Below, one piece after another: positions 1 to 7,816 of a stretch of DNA of 40,322 nucleotides; position 1 is the stretch's first letter; each line of letters begins with the position of its first letter. The notes beneath the pieces are model-generated. The model was not told the DNA's origin. It saw only the letters and a list, made by a program, of their open reading frames with translations, and did not search any database. The position numbers were made by a program, and so were the translations under genes. Source of the stretch: Comamonadaceae bacterium (GTDB lineage: Bacteria; Pseudomonadota; Gammaproteobacteria; Burkholderiales; Burkholderiaceae_C); the NCBI GenBank assembly GCA_947450695.1, contig CANFWV010000029.1, positions 1 through 40,322 on the forward strand, in the 5' to 3' direction.

Positions 1-207
1 GTAGGCGCTTTGTTGCTGGCGGCTTTGCCTGAAGTGCTGCGCCATGTGGCCGGGCCGTTGCAGGCCATGACGGGCGGCCGAATGGACGCCGCTATTTTGC
101 GTCAGTTGCTGATTGCACTGGCCATGATCGGCATCATGTTGATGCGACCGCGCGGCCTGTGGCCATCGCCCGAGCGCGGCAAGTCCCTTAGCAAATCCAA
201 AGTTTAA
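1..207 (+). CDS. livM: Branched-chain amino acid ABC transporter permease, C-terminal end (LivM-like), partial
   Basis: Only the last 68 codons are in the window; the gene begins upstream. The visible part has a hydrophobic segment (LLIALAMIGIMLMRPRG) followed by a short basic tail. The ending, a last membrane helix and then MRPRGLW, is typical of LivM/LivH-family permeases that move leucine, isoleucine, valine or related substrates across the inner membrane. The assignment relies mainly on position: the next two genes are the paired LivG and LivF ATPases, and the stop is only a few bases before livG. The order livM-livG-livF is standard. Substrate cannot be told from this fragment. Confidence 0.82.
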   Translation, partial: VGALLLAALPEVLRHVAGPLQAMTGGRMDAAILRQLLIALAMIGIMLMRPRGLWPSPERGKSLSKSKV

Positions 208-212
208 GGAGG
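206..212 (+). promoter_or_regulatory. Shine-Dalgarno sequence deciding the livG start
   Basis: AAGGAGG lies directly against an ATG at 213 and six bases before a second in-frame ATG at 219. The six-base spacing makes 219 the more likely start. Confidence 0.7.
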
Positions 213-218
213 ATGGAG

Positions 219-986
219 ATGAGCGAAACCATTCTCAAAGTTAGCGGTGTATCGAAGCGCTTTGGCGGTTTGCAGGCGTTGTCTGATGTTGGCATCCATA
301 TTGAACGCGGCCAGGTGTATGGACTGATTGGACCGAACGGTGCGGGGAAGACCACATTTTTCAATGTGCTGACCGGCTTATACACGCCCGACAGCGGCAC
401 GTTTGAGCTGGCCGGCAAGCCCTACAAACCCAGCGCCGTGCATGAAGTTGCTAAAGCGGGCATTGCCCGTACTTTCCAGAACATTCGCTTGTTTGCTGAG
501 ATGACGGCGCTCGAAAATGTCATGGTCGGCCGGCACGTTCGCACTCACTCCGGCTTGATCGGTGCGATCTTTCAAACGCCCGGTTTCAAGGCCGAAGAAA
601 AGGCGATTGCCAAGCGCTCGCACGAGTTGCTAGAGTACGTTGGCATTGCTCAATATGCGGACTTCAAAGCGCGCACGCTGAGCTACGGCGACCAGCGCCG
701 GCTGGAGATCGCCCGCGCCTTGGCGACCGACCCACAGCTGATTGCCTTGGACGAACCGGCCGCCGGCATGAACGCGACTGAAAAAGTGCAGCTCCGTGAA
801 CTCATCGACCAAATCCGCAAAGACAAGCGCACCATCTTATTGATTGAGCACGACGTCAAGTTGGTCATGGGCTTGTGCGACCGCGTGACAGTGCTCGACT
901 ACGGCAAACAGATTGCCGAGGGCGTGCCCGCTGACGTGCAAAAAAACGAAACAGTCATCACCGCCTATTTGGGCACCGGCCACTGA
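219..986 (+). CDS. livG: Branched-chain amino acid ABC transporter ATP-binding protein LivG
   Basis: Cytoplasmic ATPase that powers branched-chain amino acid uptake, working as a pair with LivF. About 255 residues, the usual length. Walker A is GPNGAGKTT near residue 40. The ABC signature is atypical, LSYGDQRRLEIARAL, which is the normal LivG form (SYGxQR instead of SGGQ). Walker B is LIALDEPAAGMN, and the switch histidine is in LLIEHDVKLVMGLCDR. The start at 219 is chosen because the strong Shine-Dalgarno abuts the ATG at 213. It sits between livM and livF in one operon. Substrate specificity depends on a binding protein outside the window. Confidence 0.95.
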   Translation: MSETILKVSGVSKRFGGLQALSDVGIHIERGQVYGLIGPNGAGKTTFFNVLTGLYTPDSGTFELAGKPYKPSAVHEVAKAGIARTFQNIRLFAEMTALENVMVGRHVRTHSGLIGAIFQTPGFKAEEKAIAKRSHELLEYVGIAQYADFKARTLSYGDQRRLEIARALATDPQLIALDEPAAGMNATEKVQLRELIDQIRKDKRTILLIEHDVKLVMGLCDRVTVLDYGKQIAEGVPADVQKNETVITAYLGTGH

Positions 987-999
987 AGGGGCGTCACAG

Positions 1000-1740
1000 A
1001 TGGCACAAGATATGGCAATCAACTCGGGTAAGGCACTCCTCAAAGTCAGTGGACTGAAGGTCGCTTACGGCGGCATCCGGGCGGTCAAGGGTGTTGACTT
1101 TGAAGTCAATGAAGGTGAGCTGGTGACCTTGATTGGCTCCAACGGCGCTGGCAAAACCACCACCATGAAGGCCATCACAGGCATGCTGTCTGCGGCAGAT
1201 GGTGACATTGAATATTTGGGCCAAAGCATCCAAGGTAAAGGCTCGTGGGATCTGGTGCGAGATGGCTTGGCGATGGTACCTGAGGGGCGCGGTGTTTTTG
1301 CGCGTATGTCCATCTCAGAAAACCTGCAGATGGGCGCTTACATTCGCAATGACAAGCCGGAGATCGCCAACGACATGGAGATGGTGTTTGGTATTTTTCC
1401 CCGACTGAAAGAGCGTCAAGACCAGTTGGCCGGCACCCTGTCAGGCGGTGAGCAGCAGATGCTCGCCATGGGGCGGGCGTTGATGAGTCGCCCCAAATTG
1501 TTGCTGCTGGACGAACCGTCCATGGGTTTGTCGCCGATCATGGTCGACAAGATTTTTGAAGTCATCCGCGATGTCGCTTCGCGCGGTGTCACCATCTTGC
1601 TGGTCGAGCAAAACGCCAGCCGCGCGCTGGGCATTGCCGACCGTGGCTACGTGATGGAGTCGGGCATGGTGACCATGACCGGACAAGCCAAAGACTTGCT
1701 GACAGACCCGCGGGTTCGGGCTGCTTACTTAGGCGAGTAA
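1000..1740 (+). CDS. livF: Branched-chain amino acid ABC transporter ATP-binding protein LivF
   Basis: Second ATPase of the Liv importer. Walker A is GSNGAGKTTT, the signature is LSGGEQQMLAMGRAL, Walker B is LLLLDEPSMGLSP, and the histidine position of the switch region is replaced as usual in LivF (LLVEQNASRAL). The start at ATG 1000 has GAAGGGG about eight bases upstream and is 13 bases after the livG stop; an upstream in-frame extension into livG (from 913) is not credible. ATG 1012 is a possible alternative. It is the last gene of the operon: the next gene is convergent. 246 residues. Confidence 0.95.
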   Translation: MAQDMAINSGKALLKVSGLKVAYGGIRAVKGVDFEVNEGELVTLIGSNGAGKTTTMKAITGMLSAADGDIEYLGQSIQGKGSWDLVRDGLAMVPEGRGVFARMSISENLQMGAYIRNDKPEIANDMEMVFGIFPRLKERQDQLAGTLSGGEQQMLAMGRALMSRPKLLLLDEPSMGLSPIMVDKIFEVIRDVASRGVTILLVEQNASRALGIADRGYVMESGMVTMTGQAKDLLTDPRVRAAYLGE

Positions 1741-1792
1741 GCCACGGCCTCTTTTGCGACTGACGCGATCTCTACGTGTTTGCACTTTAAGC

Positions 1793-2815
1793 TCAGTCCA
1801 CCCGCGCGCCAGAGGCCTTCACCACGCGTTCGTATTTTGCCAATTCCTGCTTCATGAAGTCAGCAAACTGCTCAGGCGTATTGGCCACTGGCTCGGCCAT
1901 CAGGCTGGCAAAGCGCGTTTTGGTTTCGGGCGAATTCAGCGCTGCGACAAAAGCCTGGTTGAGCTTGGTTACCACGTCGTGCGGCGTACCGGCTGGCGCT
2001 ACCAGTCCCCACCACGTGTCGATTTCAAACCCTTTGAGTGTTTCAGCGATAGCTGGAACGTCGGGCAGGGTGGCGCTGCGTTTGGCGGTGGTCACGGCCA
2101 GCGCTTTGAGCTTGCCGGCCTTGATGTTGGCCGAGGCGGTGGCGAGGTTGTCGAAATTGAAGTCAACTTGGCCGCTGAGCAAGGCCAGCTGGGCCGGGTT
2201 GCCGCCGTTATACGGGATGTGCAGCGCAAAAATGCCGGCTTCTTTCTTGAACATTTCACCGGCCAGATGGCCCGCACTGCCGTTGCCGCCGCTGGCGTAA
2301 TTCAATTTGGCCGGATTCGACTTGGCGTAGCGAATCAAATCAGTCAGCGTGTTGATGTTCAATCGATGCGCGGTGTCGGCGTTGATGACCAGCACATTCG
2401 GCACGCGCAGCATCTGCGTGATGGGCGCGAAATCCGTGGCGGCGTTGTAGGGCATTTTGCTGTACAACCACGGGTTGATGGCGTGTGTGGCAACAGCCGC
2501 GATGCCGATCGTCAGGCCGTCTGGTGCAGCCTTGGCAATGGCGTCGACGCCGATGTTGCCACCGGCGCCTGGCCGGTTTTCAATGATGACCGTGCCTAGA
2601 GAATCCTTCACGCGTTCGGCCATCAGGCGCGCGGTCACGTCGATCGGACCGCCCGGCGCGTAAGGCACGATGATGCGCATGACTTTATTCTGCGTGTTCT
2701 GTGCCAAAGCGCTTTGACCACCCAGCGCTAGCACGGCGATGCAACTGGCAGTGAACACTCGTCGAACTGGCGAGAAGCGTTTGGATAACGCAAGCATGGT
2801 TTTTGGGGCTGTCAT
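1793..2815 (-). CDS. Bug/TctC-family periplasmic tricarboxylate-type binding receptor (1 of 4)
   Basis: Extracytoplasmic solute receptor of the tripartite tricarboxylate transporter (TTT) class. A basic N-terminus and hydrophobic stretch (VFTASCIAVLALGG) ending at ALAQ are a signal peptide. The mature start MRIIVPYAPGGPIDVTARLMAERV, the VIIENRPGAGGNIG loop and the FAPAGTP-like WGLVAPAGTPHDV segment are hallmarks of Bug proteins, which often bind carboxylated ligands. ATG 2815 is used; upstream in-frame codons overlap the preceding reductase gene. The gene follows the reductase at 2830 by 14 bases, so the two are likely cotranscribed. No TctA/TctB membrane partner is nearby; the ligand is unknown. 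Confidence 0.9.
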   Translation of the reverse strand: MTAPKTMLALSKRFSPVRRVFTASCIAVLALGGQSALAQNTQNKVMRIIVPYAPGGPIDVTARLMAERVKDSLGTVIIENRPGAGGNIGVDAIAKAAPDGLTIGIAAVATHAINPWLYSKMPYNAATDFAPITQMLRVPNVLVINADTAHRLNINTLTDLIRYAKSNPAKLNYASGGNGSAGHLAGEMFKKEAGIFALHIPYNGGNPAQLALLSGQVDFNFDNLATASANIKAGKLKALAVTTAKRSATLPDVPAIAETLKGFEIDTWWGLVAPAGTPHDVVTKLNQAFVAALNSPETKTRFASLMAEPVANTPEQFADFMKQELAKYERVVKASGARVD

Positions 2816-2829
2816 CGTGATGGGTTGTT

Positions 2830-3873
2830 TCAAGCCAAGGCTTTGGCCTTGTCCGCTTCCGTCGTGAATGAGTCGGCAAAAAACTCTTCTTCTGGCAAGC
2901 CAGCCAGCTGGATGTAATCGGCCTTGGCTGAGTCGACCACGATGGGCGCTCCGCACGCGTAGACCTGATGCCCCGACAAGTCCGCAAAGTCTTGCAGCAC
3001 GGCTTGGTGCACAAAACCGGTTCGGCCCGCCCAGTTGTCTTCAGGCAGGGCGTTGGACACCACCGGCACATAGCGCAGCTGTGGCATCTCGGCCAGCCGG
3101 GCCACGACCCAGTCGTTCATATACAAATCGCTCGGGCGACGGCCGCCCCAGTACAACACGGCAGGCCGCTGGATGTTTTTGTGCTGCAGGTGCTCAATCA
3201 GCGCTTTGATCGGTGCGAAGCCCGTGCCCGAGGCCAGCAGCACCATCGGCTTGGTGCTCTCTTCACGCAAGAAGAAACTGCCGTACGGCCCTTCAATGCG
3301 CAGGATGTCTTTTTCCTTCATGGAGCTAAACACTTGGTCGGTGAATTTGCCGCCTGGCATGTGCCGAATGTGCAACTCGACGCCCGGCGATTCGGTTTGC
3401 GTGTGCGGTGCATTGGCCATCGAGTAACTGCGGCGGTCACCGTCACGCAGTAAAAACTCAACATACTGACCGGCGTGGTACTTGAAGACATCGCTGGCCG
3501 GCAACTGCAGTCGAAGGGCGATGACATCGCTTGAGAGTCGAGTCAGGCTGTTAACGCGTACCGGCATTTTCTTGATCGGGAATGCGCTCTCATCGGTCAC
3601 TTGGCGTGACTCCAGCACCACGTCGCTTTGGGGAACGCCGCAGCAGGTCAATACAAAACCGTTGGCTTCCTCGTCGTGCGACAAGGCTTTGAGCTGATGC
3701 GGAGCGTGGCTGATCGTGCCTTCCAGCTTTTTGCATTTGCACGAGCCACAGGCACCGTCTTTGCAACCGTAGGGCAGGCCGATGCCTTGGCGAATAGCGG
3801 CGGCCAATAAAGCCTCGTCGGGGTTGACGCTGAAGCTGCGGCCGCTGGGCTGCACAGTCACGTTGAAACTCAT
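2830..3873 (-). CDS. 2Fe-2S ferredoxin / FAD-NAD(P) oxidoreductase (annotated in relatives as CDP-6-deoxy-delta-3,4-glucoseen reductase)
   Basis: Single-chain electron-transfer flavoprotein. Residues 1-90 form a plant-type ferredoxin domain with the cluster ligands in YGCKDGACGSCKC (C37, C42, C45) and a fourth Cys in VLTCCG near residue 77. FAD binding is shown by RSYSMANAP, and the NAD(P) domain by LLASGTGFAPIKALIEHL and the terminal YACGAP. 347 residues fits this family, which includes phenol hydroxylase P5-like reductases and AscD/DdhD sugar reductases. AAGGA lies seven bases before the ATG. No sugar biosynthesis gene is nearby, so the deoxysugar name common in annotations is doubtful; a reductase for an unknown oxygenase or housekeeping partner is equally possible. 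Confidence 0.85.
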   Translation of the reverse strand: MSFNVTVQPSGRSFSVNPDEALLAAAIRQGIGLPYGCKDGACGSCKCKKLEGTISHAPHQLKALSHDEEANGFVLTCCGVPQSDVVLESRQVTDESAFPIKKMPVRVNSLTRLSSDVIALRLQLPASDVFKYHAGQYVEFLLRDGDRRSYSMANAPHTQTESPGVELHIRHMPGGKFTDQVFSSMKEKDILRIEGPYGSFFLREESTKPMVLLASGTGFAPIKALIEHLQHKNIQRPAVLYWGGRRPSDLYMNDWVVARLAEMPQLRYVPVVSNALPEDNWAGRTGFVHQAVLQDFADLSGHQVYACGAPIVVDSAKADYIQLAGLPEEEFFADSFTTEADKAKALA

Positions 3874-3907
3874 GTTGTTATCCTTGGTATCTTTGATGTG
3901 TCTCTGG

Positions 3908-3917
3908 GCCCTAGGGC
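3908..3917. promoter_or_regulatory. 10-bp perfect palindrome in a divergent intergenic region
   Basis: GCCCTAGGGC reads the same on both strands and contains the generally rare CTAG core. It lies between the divergent reductase (start 3873) and epimerase (start 4043), where an operator would be expected. No regulator can be named. Confidence 0.3.
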
Positions 3918-4013
3918 TTCAGGGGGTGTTGCGGTTTTAGCAAAGCCTTCAATTTTGCCTCCAAATCGAAGCCCCGCGAGATGGTGACGCTTTCGTTCTT
4001 TTTCTGAACCCTT

Positions 4014-4038
4014 ATTCGACTTCATTCGCTTTTATTCG
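4014..4038 (+). repeat. Three ATTCG units at exact 10-bp spacing
   Basis: ATTCG occurs at 4014, 4024 and 4034, each preceded by T or C, in the 30 bases before the epimerase start codon. Spacing of exactly one helical turn is what a cooperative DNA-binding protein would see, but the run is short and could be chance. Confidence 0.4.
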
Positions 4039-4042
4039 TTTT

Positions 4043-4966
4043 ATGCCCAATCTCCTCGGCGCTCTGCCATTTCGATTTCGCCGTCAGCGTGTTCTCATCG
4101 TCGGTTGTGGCGATGTCGGTCAGCGCGTAGCCGCCCAGTTGCCGCCGCGCATCAGGTTGCTGGCGCTGACGTCGTCGGCGGACAAAGTTGACGCTTTTCG
4201 CCTTCAACGCATCACGCCTCTGCTGGGTAATTTAGACCAGTCCGACACGCTGCGCCGTCTGTCGGGTATCGCCACGCGAGTTGTGCACTTGGCACCGCCG
4301 CCAAGTGAGAACTTGTCGGACTGGCGGCGCGACCCGCGCACACTGGCCTTGCTGCGCGCCTTGCGCTTGCGCGGCTTGCCGGACGCCGTGGTCTATGGCT
4401 CCACCAGCGGTGTTTACGGCGACTGCGAAGGCGAGTGGGTCAATGAGGCACGCAGCGTCAACCCAGGAACGCCGCGTGCCCAGCGCCGTGTTGATGCCGA
4501 ACAACAACTGCGATTTTTTGGTCGCGCCACCGGTACGCGTGTGCACACCTTGCGCATTCCCGGTATTTACGCGCCGAACCGGGAAGGCGGCACGCCGCGA
4601 AATCGTTTGCTCAAAGGCACGGCCGTGCTGCAAGCTGACGACGACGTTTACACCAACCACATTCATGCCGATGACTTGGCCCGCGCCTGCATTGCTGCGC
4701 TTTGGCGCGGTAAGTCGCAGCGCACCACCAATGTCAGCGACGACACCGAACTCAAAATGGGTGACTATTTCGATTTGGCTGCAGGCCTTTACGGCTTGCC
4801 ACCGCCGCCGCGTTTGTCTCGTCACACGGCGCAGCAGCAGTTGCCCTTGATGTTGCTAAGTTTCATGGGCGAGTCCCGCCGCTTGGATAACCAGCGCCTC
4901 AAGCGCGAGCTGCGCGTTCAGTTGCGTTACCCGACCGTGCTTGAAGGCTTGGCCGCTGGTGTGTAG
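4043..4966 (+). CDS. NAD-dependent epimerase/dehydratase-like protein (YeeZ-type SDR)
   Basis: Atypical/extended short-chain dehydrogenase of 307 residues. The Rossmann nucleotide motif is VLIVGCGDVGQRV near residues 17-29. Further family signs are VVYGSTSGVYGD, the LRIPGIYAPNR segment and the conserved NHIHADDLARAC typical of sugar-nucleotide epimerase relatives such as E. coli YeeZ. I do not see a clear YxxxK catalytic pair, because the region after SGVYGD lacks the usual lysine spacing, so the enzymatic activity is uncertain. No good Shine-Dalgarno precedes ATG 4043, but the Rossmann strand begins so soon after it that little alternative exists. Divergent from the reductase at 3873; convergent with the protease-like gene. 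Confidence 0.75.
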   Translation: MPNLLGALPFRFRRQRVLIVGCGDVGQRVAAQLPPRIRLLALTSSADKVDAFRLQRITPLLGNLDQSDTLRRLSGIATRVVHLAPPPSENLSDWRRDPRTLALLRALRLRGLPDAVVYGSTSGVYGDCEGEWVNEARSVNPGTPRAQRRVDAEQQLRFFGRATGTRVHTLRIPGIYAPNREGGTPRNRLLKGTAVLQADDDVYTNHIHADDLARACIAALWRGKSQRTTNVSDDTELKMGDYFDLAAGLYGLPPPPRLSRHTAQQQLPLMLLSFMGESRRLDNQRLKRELRVQLRYPTVLEGLAAGV

Positions 4967-4993
4967 CCAGGCAATGCACCATCTTTGCGCGTC

Positions 4994-6064
4994 TCAAATC
5001 CCCGCCGGTCGCTTCAGCGACAGCATCCGATCTTGCGGTTTTAGCACCACGGTTTTAATGTCAGCGCCTTGCAGCACCGTCAGTGTCACTGGTGCGTCAG
5101 GACTGCTGCGAGCCCACAGCTTTTTGTAAAAACTCTCCAAGGTGGCGACCTTGCTGTCGTCCACCGCTAGCACCACATCGCCGGGCTCCAAGCCGGCGAC
5201 CTCGGCTGGGCTGTCCTCACTCACGCGGATGATCTGCACACGGCCGGCTTGCTCAGTCGACGTCAAACCGAGCCAAGGTCGGTGGCTTTGTTGGCTGCTG
5301 CCTGAACGCTGTAATTCGTCGAGTATCGGCTTGAGTAAATCGACCGGCACAAACATGTTGCCCGGCACGCGATTGTTTTCACCCAGCGCATCCGCCACCA
5401 GCAAAGAGCCAATGCCGAGCAACTCACCGCGCTGATTGAACAAGGGTGCACCACTGTGGTTGCCTCCACCCGCGGTGACCGGTGGACTGGTGAAAAGAGC
5501 TGTGTCAATGTGGTATTCCCATGTTCCTGAAAAAGCCCGCTTGCTGACCAGCTGTGTCATGCTGACGTCGCTTTCTTGCCCTTCAGCCGTGGCCCCTGTC
5601 ACGACTATCAAGGGCTCGCCAGTTTTCAGATCTTGTTGGCTGCCCAGGTTGACGGGCTTCACCCCACGCAGCGGCAGCAGCGGTTTGACCAAACCAAAGC
5701 CTGTGGCAATGTCGTAAGCCACGGCTACTGCCGGCAGCGTTTTCCCATCTTGTGTGACGATCTCGATTTGCTGCGCCTCCAGCATCAAATAGCCGATCGT
5801 CAACACCAAGCCATCGGCTCCAATCACCACGCCAGAACCTGTTCGCTCCTGACCCAGTGAGCGCGCGGAGCGTGCGCCCTCTGTGGCGGTCACTTGGATG
5901 CCCACCACGGCGGCGCTGGCGTGGCTAAGGGCGTTTATTTGCGTTTGGGCTGGACTCGATTTTTGAGTCGCGGCGTAGGCTGACGATACGCTGGTCAGCA
6001 GAAAAATAACCGCCGCCATGAGGGCCAGATCGGGACGCTTGAATCGAAGACTTGAGGCATGCAT
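4994..6064 (-). CDS. S1C (HtrA/DegP-like) trypsin-fold PDZ protein with degenerate catalytic triad
   Basis: Predicted exported protein of 356 residues: signal peptide to about residue 31 (MAAVIFLLTSVSSAYA), trypsin-like domain about 45-240, one PDZ domain about 250-345 (WLGLTSTE..., AGLEPGDVVLAVDD). Compared with DegP, the region holding the catalytic His reads VLTIGYLMLEA, putting Tyr92 in its place; the Asp region reads YDIATGFGLVK, putting Gly122 in its place; only the Ser remains (S204 in NHSGAPLFN). Proteolysis is therefore unlikely, and a binding, chaperone or sensing role is more plausible. I recall similar VLTIGYL sequences in related bacteria, so the loss may be family-wide. Neighbours give no functional hint. 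Confidence 0.85.
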   Translation of the reverse strand: MHASSLRFKRPDLALMAAVIFLLTSVSSAYAATQKSSPAQTQINALSHASAAVVGIQVTATEGARSARSLGQERTGSGVVIGADGLVLTIGYLMLEAQQIEIVTQDGKTLPAVAVAYDIATGFGLVKPLLPLRGVKPVNLGSQQDLKTGEPLIVVTGATAEGQESDVSMTQLVSKRAFSGTWEYHIDTALFTSPPVTAGGGNHSGAPLFNQRGELLGIGSLLVADALGENNRVPGNMFVPVDLLKPILDELQRSGSSQQSHRPWLGLTSTEQAGRVQIIRVSEDSPAEVAGLEPGDVVLAVDDSKVATLESFYKKLWARSSPDAPVTLTVLQGADIKTVVLKPQDRMLSLKRPAGI

Positions 6065-6151
6065 GACGCTGCTCCAAAAAATGACGCGAGGATGCGCAAA
6101 ACGAGAATGCGCCTGATTCGATTTCCCTGCTTGAATCGGGGGGATTGCAGT

Positions 6152-7450
6152 TCAGCGCGTCAGTCGCTCATGAACCCAATGTGCCGCGGCCAATAGCCGA
6201 TGGTCGTCAGCAAAGCGCCCCACCAGTTGCAGGCCAACCGGCAAGCCCTTGCGGCCGCGCGTAAAGGGCAGGTGAATGCACGGCAGTCCGAGCAGCGTCC
6301 AGCCACGGCAAAACAAGGGGTCTCCTGTGGTTGCCAGCCCTGCCGGTGCTTCCCCCACGGTGCTCGGGGCCAGCAACACATCGTGATTGCGGAACAGCTC
6401 GGCGGCGACATGGCGTTGATGGGCCACCGCCTGTAAGTTGTGCGCGTGCGTTTCGCCATCGATGCACATGCCTTCTTCAAGCAGCGCTAACAGGGGTGCA
6501 CTCAACTGTTGCGCATGGTGCCGGTGTTCATGGCGCAGCGAACGAGCTGTTTCAAACGCCTGAACGGCTTTTTGCCTAGCCACCAGCCCGTGTAGTTCAG
6601 CCGGCAGCGCCACCTGCTGGACGTAGCCCGCTAGGGCTTTGTCAGCCAGCTTCCATGCTTGCTGCGAGTCTTCATCGGCCAAGGACCAGTCGGGCGTGGC
6701 ACACAGGGCGATGCGCGGTGCAGCGATCGCCGAGCTATCGAAATTTTGCGGATCCGCCAGCCGCTTATCGCCGGTGAGCACGGCTCCGAGCAAGCCCACA
6801 TCGCGCACACTCCGGCCAAAACCACCAATGGTGTCCAGCGTCTCTGACAGACTTTTAACGCCAGCTCTGCTGACCCGGTTGTGGCTGGGTTTGTAGCCCA
6901 CGATGCCGCAAAAAGCCGCTGGCCGAATGAGCGAGCCCGCGGTCTGCGTACCGAGCGCCAAGGGCAACATGCAGTCAGCCACAGCCGCAGCTGAACCGCT
7001 CGAAGAACCGCCGGGTGAGTGCTGGAGGTTGTGCGGATTACGCGTGATGCCAGAGGTCATGTTGGCCAACTCGGTGCTCACGGTTTTGCCTAGCAAGACC
7101 GCACCAGCTTCGCGGCACAAGGCAACAGCTGCTGCATCGGCCAGCGGCTGTTGGCCGGCATAAATTGGGGAGCCATAGGCCGTGGGCAGGTCTGCGGTGT
7201 CGAGTAAATCTTTCACGCCAAACGGCAGTCCGTGCAGCAGCCCGCGCACCGGGCCAGCGTCCAACGTTCGAGCCAACGCCAAGGCTGCATCTGCATTCAG
7301 TCGCACGAACGCATGCACTTCTGCGTCACGCTGATCAATGCGGTCTAGGCAAGCACGCACCAAGTCAACAGACTGAATGTCGCGTCGGGCCAGCGCTTCG
7401 GCGGCTTGCCAAGCATCGAGTTGATGAAGGGGTTTTTGATGGGTTGCCAT
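6152..7450 (-). CDS. Amidase signature-family hydrolase
   Basis: Cytoplasmic amidase of 432 residues. The Ser-cisSer-Lys triad is visible: Lys80 in LPFGVKDLLDT, the serine cluster in HSPGGSSSGSAAAVA (about residues 149-151), and the nucleophile Ser173 in GTQTAGSLIRPA. The family includes GatA, but no gatB/gatC lies here and the protein resembles the stand-alone amidases that hydrolyse small amides. ATG 7450 (MATHQKP) is preferred over a TTG nine codons upstream. It is divergent from the glycine riboswitch and DadA unit, and the two share the intergenic region. Substrate unknown. Confidence 0.87.
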   Translation of the reverse strand: MATHQKPLHQLDAWQAAEALARRDIQSVDLVRACLDRIDQRDAEVHAFVRLNADAALALARTLDAGPVRGLLHGLPFGVKDLLDTADLPTAYGSPIYAGQQPLADAAAVALCREAGAVLLGKTVSTELANMTSGITRNPHNLQHSPGGSSSGSAAAVADCMLPLALGTQTAGSLIRPAAFCGIVGYKPSHNRVSRAGVKSLSETLDTIGGFGRSVRDVGLLGAVLTGDKRLADPQNFDSSAIAAPRIALCATPDWSLADEDSQQAWKLADKALAGYVQQVALPAELHGLVARQKAVQAFETARSLRHEHRHHAQQLSAPLLALLEEGMCIDGETHAHNLQAVAHQRHVAAELFRNHDVLLAPSTVGEAPAGLATTGDPLFCRGWTLLGLPCIHLPFTRGRKGLPVGLQLVGRFADDHRLLAAAHWVHERLTR

Positions 7451-7556
7451 GCTGCTGAGTATCTCTTTTTTTTGCAAGGCAGAGCCTTTTTCGTGCTATC
7501 TTCTCAGCTTGGCTTTTTTGACGAAAGCCTTGTATCAATCGGCCTTTTGCCAACTT

Positions 7557-7754
7557 GATATCGGAAGAGTCTGGGTGCCACTTGCGTTATGCCCAGCGCC
7601 GAAGGAGCAACCACCCCGGAAACTCTCAGGCAAAAGGACCGATATCACTATTGATCTCTGAAGAGCCACAGCAGATTCGTCCTGCAGTGCACCGAAGGAG
7701 CAAACAACACTCGCTGCTGCGAGTGCTTGTGAATCTCTCAGGTCCAGAACAGAG
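7557..7754 (+). ncRNA. Tandem glycine riboswitch (two aptamers)
   Basis: Two glycine aptamers lie in series in the leader of the FAD dehydrogenase at 7817. Aptamer 1 is closed by a perfect 8-bp P1 stem, GATATCGG (7557-7564) with CCGATATC (7639-7646), and carries the conserved GCCGAAGGAGCAA and CTCTCAGGCAAAAGGACC. Aptamer 2 is closed by CTCTG (7656-7660) with CAGAG (7750-7754) and carries ACCGAAGGAGCAA and TCTCTCAGGTCCAGAAC. The linker is nine bases. No hairpin followed by a T-run lies between aptamer 2 and the start codon, so control may be translational or use a non-canonical platform. Glycine binding would be expected to switch the downstream gene on. Confidence 0.95.
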
Positions 7755-7816
7755 GGGGTGCCTGCTACGCCATTGCGTTCGGGCCCAACCCTTTGACGTT
7801 TTGGACTTTATGCATC

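Noticed and set aside
1754..2599. A 281-residue open frame on the plus strand opposite the first Bug receptor
   Set aside because: It lies wholly antisense to a well-recognised gene, is rich in His/Arg/Gly typical of shadow frames in GC-rich DNA, and matches no family I know.
2816..2956. A 47-residue extension of the first Bug receptor
   Set aside because: It runs into the reductase coding sequence and would place the signal peptide internally.
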